DNA from: Acidobacteriota bacterium
GTDB lineage: Bacteria; Acidobacteriota; Terriglobia; Acidiferrales; UBA7541
Assembly (NCBI GenBank): GCA_003224195.1
Contig: QHYP01000046.1
Location: 1 to 16,427, forward strand
Length of the DNA stretch: 16,427 nucleotides
Direction of reading: 5' to 3'
The translations under genes were made by a program, and so were the position numbers. Under the pieces are notes generated by a model that was not told the DNA's origin, ran no database searches, and saw nothing but the letters and a program-made list of their open reading frames with translations. How positions within the stretch are numbered: position 1 is the first letter of the stretch; each line of letters opens with the position of its first letter. Positions 6,970 to 12,666 of this stretch are shown in pieces.

Positions 6970-8435
6970 GCCTAATTTCCAAGACGGCCGTTCCAGCCGA
7001 TGCGAAACTGACGCCGAGAAGCGAACCGACGAAGCAGTCGTCGTGGGAGGAGACGCGCTCGGTCTTCCCGATCTATCTTGCGCTGGCCAAGCTGCTCCGC
7101 GTCCAGATTCCGTTTGGCCAGGGAAAGCGGTCCCTGCCGGAGCGGCCAACGAATGAGCTCCATGAACAGGTGCAGACCTGGCTCGAGCAGATGGATCAGC
7201 AGGTACAGGTGCACCAATTGCGGCACCTGCTGCAGATGACGACGCTCAATGCGAGCGAGGAAGGGCTGCGCGGGCTCATTTTGAGGCACCTGCGCAAGCC
7301 GACGAAGACGAACTCCGACCGCTCGAAAATCGACTTTCTGCTGGTCCAGTATTTTGCGCTGTGCGCGCCAGCGAAAATTTATCACAAGCAAATCGAGCTG
7401 GCCGACGTGGCGCACGTGATGGAACCGGTGCTCGGCAAAGGGGAACCGAATACCCTCGATTGGTGCGCACCGCTCGAGAAAATGATTGAAGCGCTGCGCG
7501 GCTTCCGCAGCCTGCGGGACATCTTGAAAACAAACTTCATCGAACAGGGGCGGGGGGTGAAAGAATCCGCCGGTGGGATGTTCTATGATGCCGCGGCACT
7601 GATGGCCTTCACACGCTTCAATTTCCTGCTCCGCCGGACACTGATCGAGCTGATGCACGCGGACTTGATCGCCATCCGCACCGGGATTAGCCACCTGGAA
7701 AATTCGGGGGTGAGGACGCTTGACTGCCGGAACTTCGGCCTGACGGGCGCCGAGCCGATTCGCAAGATCAAACAGATCGCCGATGAATGGAAACAGCCTT
7801 TCCAAAAGGAATACACGGAGCGCACGGTAAACGAGGCGTTCGAGAAGCTGCTGGGACTGCGCGCCGATGTGGAACGCGCGCTTGAGCGGATTCACGGCTC
7901 CACCGGTGAAACTTCGGGAACGGTTGGCACGGCGCCGGCGGCTCCGGGTCCAGATAAAAACGCCGTGGATAGTCCGGCCAAGCCTTCTGCACAAGAGAGT
8001 AGCCGGTCGGCCGAACGCAAGACGAACGATGCGGAACTCGATTTTGAAACGTGCATGGAGAAGATCTGGGAGCAACTCATCGCCGCGCCGCCCTCACGGG
8101 GGCGTTCGATGACGACAGTTACGGTGGGGCGCGCGCGAATTCTGCTGTCCTCGTGGGAAGTGGCGGCGTTTGTGAGCGATGACGGCACCGCGGCGGAGGC
8201 CCTGCGACGCGCAGTCGTGGCAAGGGTCCTTGTCACGGTGGCGATGGAACAGGCGAAGGAGACCGGCAACGCCACACCGCTGGAGCGGGCGCTTTCCACG
8301 GCGCGCGACGAGGTCTCGCGCCTGCAGGAGCGCATCGAGGTTGCGAAGGAAGCCAAAGACACGGAAGCGGCAGTCAACCTGGGAATCAGCACCAAGCGAT
8401 TGCTTTCATTGCTCGACCAGGCAGAAAAACTTTAG
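6966..8435 (+). CDS. Uncharacterised 489-residue protein in a chemosensory neighbourhood
   Basis: I do not recognise a family. The protein is soluble and mostly helical by composition. An N-terminal module of about 300 residues contains KIDFLLVQYFALCAPAKIY, a Phe/Arg-rich FTRFNFLLRRTLIELM stretch and ALERIHGS. A low-complexity Ala/Pro/Ser/Glu linker follows (about 311-355). The C-terminal module ends in a strongly charged, probable coiled coil (about 440-489, EVSRLQERIEVAKEAKD). No catalytic motif stands out. GTG at 6966 overlaps the PilZ-like stop as GTGA; GTG at 6951 would add five residues. Its place in one transcript with a PilZ-like protein and a DHp protein suggests a scaffold or partner in the same pathway. 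That is inference from context only. Confidence 0.85.
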   Translation: MSLISKTAVPADAKLTPRSEPTKQSSWEETRSVFPIYLALAKLLRVQIPFGQGKRSLPERPTNELHEQVQTWLEQMDQQVQVHQLRHLLQMTTLNASEEGLRGLILRHLRKPTKTNSDRSKIDFLLVQYFALCAPAKIYHKQIELADVAHVMEPVLGKGEPNTLDWCAPLEKMIEALRGFRSLRDILKTNFIEQGRGVKESAGGMFYDAAALMAFTRFNFLLRRTLIELMHADLIAIRTGISHLENSGVRTLDCRNFGLTGAEPIRKIKQIADEWKQPFQKEYTERTVNEAFEKLLGLRADVERALERIHGSTGETSGTVGTAPAAPGPDKNAVDSPAKPSAQESSRSAERKTNDAELDFETCMEKIWEQLIAAPPSRGRSMTTVTVGRARILLSSWEVAAFVSDDGTAAEALRRAVVARVLVTVAMEQAKETGNATPLERALSTARDEVSRLQERIEVAKEAKDTEAAVNLGISTKRLLSLLDQAEKL

Positions 8436-8490
8436 CTCGAACCAGGTCCTGCAGCCCAAGAGGACCAAACCACAGGGAGCGGGTTGTTTC

Positions 8491-9174
8491 TTGCGACACG
8501 CAAATATCGTAATCCTGACCGACGAAACCGAATTCGCGCGTCTGCTGACGGCATGCTGGCAGGGCGAGCGGCAGATGCCCGCGATCACGGTGCTCGGCAG
8601 CGACCTCTGGAACAAGCAGGAAGCGCCAGCCCATGATCTGGTGGTGATCGGGCCGCTGCGCGAGGGCCGACTGACAGGGATTCTGCGCTCGCTGGATTCG
8701 GGCGCCGCGGTGATCCTCTGCGCGCAAGGCGACTTACGAGAACTGGCGGAACTTCGCGCGGGGTATCCGCGGCTGGTGCACGTGCCACTCCGCGAAGACT
8801 GGGCACAAACGCTGCTTCTCGTTGCAGGGGAATCCCTGCGCAGGGCGGAAGCGACGAAGCTCCTTCGTCAAGCGGAACGCTCGGCGGCGGAAAGCGCCAA
8901 CTATGCGACGCTCGGACGGTACATGCTGGAAATGAAGCACAGCGTCAACAATGCGCTGACGGGCGTTCTTGGAAATGCTGAGTTGCTGCTTTTTGAGCCC
9001 GGCCAACTCTCTGCACAATCGCTCGAACAGATCAAGACGATCCACAGCATGGCGCTGAGACTGCACGAAATCATGCAGCGATTCTCATCGCTGGCAAGCG
9101 AGATGAGGGAGGCTGAGAAAGCTTCTCAAGCTGAGACGGAGGCGGCCTCCCCTGACGCGGTTTCCCGTCGGTAG
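8491..9174 (+). CDS. Pseudo-receiver fused to orphan histidine-kinase DHp domain
   Basis: Protein of 227 residues. Residues 3-115 follow a receiver pattern (ANIVILTDE, DLVVIGPLREG, AAVILCAQG, LVHVPLRED), but the phospho-acceptor Asp is Gly54 and the conserved Lys before Pro99 is Val. It should not be phosphorylatable. A linker helix then leads to a HisKA-like helix pair (about 138-205) with His150 in MKHSVNNALTGVLGNAELL, close to the H-box of PAS-type kinases. No HATPase domain follows; the protein ends in a polar tail. It could be a histidine phosphotransferase, a phosphatase-type module or a kinase-binding adaptor. The TTG start is chosen because domain homology begins there and GGGAG lies at 8475-8479, eleven bases upstream. 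The frame is open from 8179, but that region overlaps the upstream gene. Confidence 0.85.
   Translation: MRHANIVILTDETEFARLLTACWQGERQMPAITVLGSDLWNKQEAPAHDLVVIGPLREGRLTGILRSLDSGAAVILCAQGDLRELAELRAGYPRLVHVPLREDWAQTLLLVAGESLRRAEATKLLRQAERSAAESANYATLGRYMLEMKHSVNNALTGVLGNAELLLFEPGQLSAQSLEQIKTIHSMALRLHEIMQRFSSLASEMREAEKASQAETEAASPDAVSRR
9123..9137. promoter_or_regulatory. Palindrome TTCTCA-N3-TGAGAC inside the 3' end of the DHp gene
   Basis: One mismatch from the perfect palindrome at 2011-2025. An extra TGAGA half-site lies at 9114-9118. The site is inside coding sequence (about codons 211-216 of the DHp gene), about 145-160 bases before the start point predicted from the -24/-12 element at 9255. 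This suits an enhancer for the chemosensory operon. Confidence 0.5.
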
Positions 9175-9254
9175 AGGATGCGGAACTGCGCATAACATCT
9201 TTTATATCAATACGATGGCCGATGTGAACAAATGCGCGGAGGGAGTGGATAACC

Positions 9255-9270
9255 TGGCCGCCGACGTGCT
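9255..9270 (+). promoter_or_regulatory. Candidate sigma54 -24/-12 promoter for the chemosensory operon
   Basis: TGGCCGCCGACGTGCT has TGGC and TGCT cores with ten bases between GG (9256-9257) and GC (9268-9269). Transcription would begin near 9281, just ahead of the ribosome site at 9294-9298. The surrounding gap, 9175-9307, holds an AT-rich patch (near 9192-9212) but no convincing gene. Confidence 0.5.
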
Positions 9271-9307
9271 TCCTCTCTGTGCGGAGTAGTCTCGGGAGAG
9301 TCTGTCC

Positions 9308-9676
9308 TTGGACAAGCTTACCAAGATTCTGATCGTAGATGACTCGCCATCACAGGTGCGCATGATCCATGACCTGCTCGAGCGCGAAGGGTACATACCA
9401 GTGAGTGTGAGCGATCCGCTGCGCATTGAGGAGGCGGTGGCAAATGAGAGGCCCAGCGTGATCCTGCTGGATGTGGTGATGCCGGGACGCAATGGTTTTC
9501 AAGTGTGCCGCGAACTAAAGACAAACGCCCAATTCAGCGGGATCCCGGTAATTCTGGTCACTTCGAAGGACAGCGCAAGCGATAGATATTGGGGCCAGCA
9601 GCAGGGGGCGGACGGCTACGTCACAAAGCCCTTCACGCGGGAAGAGCTGCTGCGAGCCGTGCGGCGGTTTGCATGA
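9308..9676 (+). CDS. CheY-like response regulator, PilH type
   Basis: Single receiver of 122 residues. It has IVDDSPSQ, phospho-acceptor Asp55 in LLDVVMPGRNGFQ, Thr85-Ser86 in VTSK and Lys107 in TKPF. The stretch SDRYWGQQQGADGYVTKPF is characteristic of the PilG/PilH branch, which controls twitching motility in Pseudomonas, rather than flagellar CheY. The TTG start has GGGAG at 9294-9298, nine bases upstream, and fits the domain edge exactly. It heads an operon of CheW, MCP, CheR, CheA-receiver and CheB, and its stop overlaps the CheW start as ATGA. It is probably phosphorylated by the CheA hybrid. A pilus-motor target is inferred from the family. Confidence 0.93.
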   Translation: MDKLTKILIVDDSPSQVRMIHDLLEREGYIPVSVSDPLRIEEAVANERPSVILLDVVMPGRNGFQVCRELKTNAQFSGIPVILVTSKDSASDRYWGQQQGADGYVTKPFTREELLRAVRRFA

Positions 9677-10218
9677 ACGACAGGCAGGAAATGGACGGCG
9701 ATTTTCAACTGACGCCTGTTCCGGCGGATCTGGAGACTGGGGATTTGCTCGGCACGCTGGGCTCACCGGAAGAACAAGGCCCGGAAGCGCAGTTCTGCGT
9801 GTTCCGGAGCGGACGCGAACGCTTTTGCTTGCCCGTGCTGGAGGTGGAAGAGGTCGTGAACTGGCCGACCGTGACGATGTTGCCGCTCGGCCCGCCGTAC
9901 TTGAGGGGCATTTTCAATTTGCGGGGAACGATTGTGGCGCTGATCGACATCGCGATTACCGAGGGCCGGCGGCCGGGACTTTTGCCGAGATATGTGGTGG
10001 TGGCTTCGCTGCGCGGCGACGGTCAGCGCGAGCATGTGCGCATCGGCATCGCGGCCGACGAAGTCGTCGGCACCTACCTGGTCACGCCCGACGCGATGCT
10101 CGAGCAAGCGCCGGAGAACGTACCGCACTGCATCGGGATGCTGCGGCACGACGATCGGCTAGCGCTGTTGATCGATCTGCGACGGCTGCTCGAGGTATTC
10201 CCGGGGCCGGTGATATGA
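9673..10218 (+). CDS. cheW: CheW-family coupling protein (PilI-like)
   Basis: Adaptor of 181 residues that links chemoreceptors to CheA at the inner membrane. After about 35 low-complexity acidic residues, the CheW fold starts at QFCVFRSGRERFCLPV. It has the typical VEEVVNWPTVTMLPLGPPYLRGIFNLRGTIVALIDI core, where LRGIFNLRG is the receptor- and kinase-contact region, and ends in LALLIDLRRLLEV. The ATG overlaps the preceding stop (ATGA), showing translational coupling. The acidic N-terminal extension is longer than in enteric CheW. Position 2 in the operon matches pilI in the Pil-Chp cluster. Confidence 0.94.
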   Translation: MNDRQEMDGDFQLTPVPADLETGDLLGTLGSPEEQGPEAQFCVFRSGRERFCLPVLEVEEVVNWPTVTMLPLGPPYLRGIFNLRGTIVALIDIAITEGRRPGLLPRYVVVASLRGDGQREHVRIGIAADEVVGTYLVTPDAMLEQAPENVPHCIGMLRHDDRLALLIDLRRLLEVFPGPVI

Positions 10219-10239
10219 GGAGCAGACGATTCTGCGCGA

Positions 10240-10256
10240 CCCCGACCGCGTCGGGG
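10240..10256. other. GC-rich hairpin between cheW and MCP genes
   Basis: CCCCGAC-CGC-GTCGGGG can form a perfect seven-base-pair stem with a three-base loop in the 70-base gap. No T-run follows, so it is not a standard terminator. It could block exonucleases or tune relative expression within the operon. Confidence 0.4.
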
Positions 10257-10288
10257 CTTGTGATGCACGAAGGAGATTGGAGGAAGGC

Positions 10289-11731
10289 ATGAAATCGCGA
10301 TTGAGTTCCACAATCCGGATGCTAGTCCTGTGGAACGGGCTGGCACTGTTTGGGGTGCTTGCCCTGGCCTACCACGCAGGCCGGATGTCGGGTGGCGCGG
10401 CTATTTTCGATATTGGATCCATGCCCAACGGGGCGGGCAGCGTGGTGCTGGTGGCCGCGCTCGTGGCGCTCGGAACGGCTCTGATCCTCGCGTTGACACT
10501 GGGCCGGCGGGTCATCAGGCCAGTGACAGAGCTGTCAGAGTTTTCCGAGCGGTTCGCGGCGGGCGACGCGCGCGCCCGGGTCGAGGTCGGGACCGGCGAC
10601 GAGCTGAGTTACATCGCAGAGAATTTGAACCGCGCCGTGGCCAAGGTATCCAAAGCAACTTCGAACCAAGAAGCGAGTGAATCGCTGCAGCGGAGCATCA
10701 CCGAGCTACTCGCGGTGACCAACCAAGTGGCGCGGGGCGACCTGACTCTTCGCGGCAAGGTGACCAACGACGCGCTCGGCAACGTGGTGGATTCGATCAA
10801 CTACATGCTCGACAACTTCATGAAAGTTTTAGAGCGCGTGCGCCAGGCGGCCATGGAAGTGAACAACAGCGCGAACAACATCCTGGTCGCGGCGGACGAG
10901 ATGCAAGCGGGCACCACGCAACAGGATCAGGAAATCACGAACACGTCGAGCGCCGTCGAAGAGCTGAGCGTTTCGATGAAGCAGGTGTCCAACAACGCGG
11001 AGGCGAGCGCCGAAGCGGGGCGCCGCGCGCTGGACGCCGCCGAGCAAGGCAACCGCGCGGTGCGCGACACGCTGGAAGGCATGCAGCGCATCCGCGCGTC
11101 GGTGCAGGCCACGGCGAAAAAGATCAAGTCGCTGGGCGACCGGTCCCTAGAAATTTCGGAAATCATCAACGTGATCAACGACATCACCGAGCAAACAAAT
11201 CTGCTCGCGCTGAACGCGGCCATTGAGGCGGCGCGCGCCGGAGAAGCGGGCCGCGGTTTCGCGGTCGTCGCCGACGAGGTGCGCAAGCTGGCCGAGCACA
11301 GCCGCAGCGCGACGAAAGACATTGCCTCCCTCATCAAGGCGATCCAAGCCGAAACGAACGAGGCGGTCGTGGTGATGGAGGAAGGCACGAAGGAAGTGGA
11401 GGGCGGCGCACACCTCGCCGACCAAGCCGGACGGGCGCTGGACGCGATATCGAGCGTCGTGCGGCAATCGGCCGAGCTAGTGCAGGAGATTTCACTGGCG
11501 TCGAAGCAGCAGGTGCGCGGGACAGAAGGTGTCGCGCGCGCGATGCAAGTCATCTCCGGATTCACACGGCAGACATCGCAAGGCGTCCGGCAAACCGTGG
11601 GCACGGTGAGCCAACTCGTCAAGCTGAGCGATCAGCTGAACGAAGGGCTGGCGCAGTTCCGCACGCCCGGGAAGCCCGGCGCCGAGCCAAAGCACCACGA
11701 ACGACCGGCCCCTGCGGTTGCTATTCGCTAG
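10289..11731 (+). CDS. Methyl-accepting chemotaxis protein with minimal periplasmic loop (PilJ position)
   Basis: Chemoreceptor of 480 residues. TM1 is about 11-29 and TM2 about 50-72, with only some 20 residues between them. There is no room for a normal periplasmic sensor. Two HAMP-like domains follow (about 73-125 and 135-188), then a full signalling domain (about 189-455) with the hairpin tip INDITEQTNLLALNAAIEAA and GRGFAVVADEVRKLAE. The C-terminus is proline-rich and lacks the pentapeptide that tethers CheR in enteric receptors. ATG at 10289 has GGAGG at 10279-10283. Tandem HAMPs and position 3 in the operon resemble PilJ, but PilJ has large periplasmic PilJ domains, which are absent here. 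It may sense membrane or cytoplasmic state. Confidence 0.95.
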   Translation: MKSRLSSTIRMLVLWNGLALFGVLALAYHAGRMSGGAAIFDIGSMPNGAGSVVLVAALVALGTALILALTLGRRVIRPVTELSEFSERFAAGDARARVEVGTGDELSYIAENLNRAVAKVSKATSNQEASESLQRSITELLAVTNQVARGDLTLRGKVTNDALGNVVDSINYMLDNFMKVLERVRQAAMEVNNSANNILVAADEMQAGTTQQDQEITNTSSAVEELSVSMKQVSNNAEASAEAGRRALDAAEQGNRAVRDTLEGMQRIRASVQATAKKIKSLGDRSLEISEIINVINDITEQTNLLALNAAIEAARAGEAGRGFAVVADEVRKLAEHSRSATKDIASLIKAIQAETNEAVVVMEEGTKEVEGGAHLADQAGRALDAISSVVRQSAELVQEISLASKQQVRGTEGVARAMQVISGFTRQTSQGVRQTVGTVSQLVKLSDQLNEGLAQFRTPGKPGAEPKHHERPAPAVAIR

Positions 11732-11781
11732 CGAACAACTTTCCGCCCCGATGATGCTGCCGGGGCCGGAGCGTGGCAACA

Positions 11782-12666
11782 ATGAGGGAACGCCAGGGGC
11801 CAGCATCCGGCCTGACTGAACATGAGCTGAGCGAGATCCGCATGTTGATCGAAGAGCGGACGGGAATCTGCTTCGATGAATCGCGCGCGCGGTTCTTCTC
11901 GACTCGCGTGCACGAGCACATGCAGGAGAAGGGTCACGCGCGGGGCTCGGAGCTGCTGCGCACGATTCGCAAGAGCAACGTTGAGTATGAGGCCCTGCTG
12001 GAGCGGTTGTTGACGCAGGAGACGTCCTTCTTCCGCTATCCGGCGGTTTACGAGGCGCTCGAGAAGCGTGTGCTGCCGGAACTCCACGTAAAGAAGTTCT
12101 GGAACGCTCCCCGGACGCTGCGCATCTGGAGCGCGGGCTGCGCGACAGGAGAGGAGCCGTATTCAATCGCCATCGCGGTGGCGGACGCGCTGATGTTCGC
12201 CGACGCGTGGAACATCGAGATTCTGGCGACCGAAGTCGGCAGACAGGCGCTGAAGCAGGCTGAAACAGCCATCTACAGCGGGCGCGGCCTGACGAACCTG
12301 AGCGAGAAACAGCTTGCGGCACATTTTACGCCGGCGAACGGCGGCTACCAGGTGCGACCTCGCCTGCGGAAGATGGTCAGGTTCGCGCAGATGAACCTGA
12401 CGCAGGCGGTCTACATGGGCCGCATGGACCTGATCTTCTGCATGAACGTGCTGATCTACTTCACGGAGGAGCGGCGGCGCGCACTCGTGCACCGCTTTTA
12501 CGAGACGCTGGAGCCCGGCGGCTACCTGTTTCTCGGGCATTCGGAATCACTGGCGAAGATACCGGTGAAGTTTCAGGCCATCGTGTTGAGCGACTGCATT
12601 CTGTATCGCAAGCCGACTCCGGGAGAAGTCCCGAAGCCGGAGCTGGTGGCGGAGGGACGCGCGTGA
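11782..12666 (+). CDS. cheR: CheR-family chemoreceptor methyltransferase (PilK-like)
   Basis: S-adenosylmethionine-dependent glutamate O-methyltransferase of 294 residues. The N-terminal helical CheR domain (about 10-65) is followed by the LTQETSFFRYP motif (77-87). The SAM-binding domain has IWSAGCATGEEPYS (115-128). Two normally conserved positions differ: ILATD is ILATE (Glu151), and FCRNVLIYF is FCMNVLIYF (Met221). ATG at 11782 is ten bases after GGAG; GTG at 11773 would put that ribosome site too close. There is no TPR extension. The stop overlaps the CheA start (GTGA). It should methylate the MCP encoded just upstream, although the two substitutions leave activity open. Confidence 0.93.
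   Translation: MRERQGPASGLTEHELSEIRMLIEERTGICFDESRARFFSTRVHEHMQEKGHARGSELLRTIRKSNVEYEALLERLLTQETSFFRYPAVYEALEKRVLPELHVKKFWNAPRTLRIWSAGCATGEEPYSIAIAVADALMFADAWNIEILATEVGRQALKQAETAIYSGRGLTNLSEKQLAAHFTPANGGYQVRPRLRKMVRFAQMNLTQAVYMGRMDLIFCMNVLIYFTEERRRALVHRFYETLEPGGYLFLGHSESLAKIPVKFQAIVLSDCILYRKPTPGEVPKPELVAEGRA

Noticed and set aside
9215..9289. A 24-codon open frame (MADVNKCAEGVDNL...) ahead of the CheY gene
   Set aside because: There is no ribosome site before its ATG, and it overlaps the candidate sigma54 promoter; chance is more likely than a leader peptide.
10263..10292. A nine-codon frame (MHEGDWRKA) whose stop overlaps the MCP start
   Set aside because: It is too short and has no ribosome site; the overlap is a by-product of the GGAGGAAGGC site before the MCP start.
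11724..11735. Perfect palindrome TTCGCTAGCGAA across the MCP stop codon, next to a GCCCCG/CGGGGC stem at 11745-11766
   Set aside because: Neither has a T-run or recurs elsewhere; in GC-rich sequence, short stems like these are common, so I make no terminator call.
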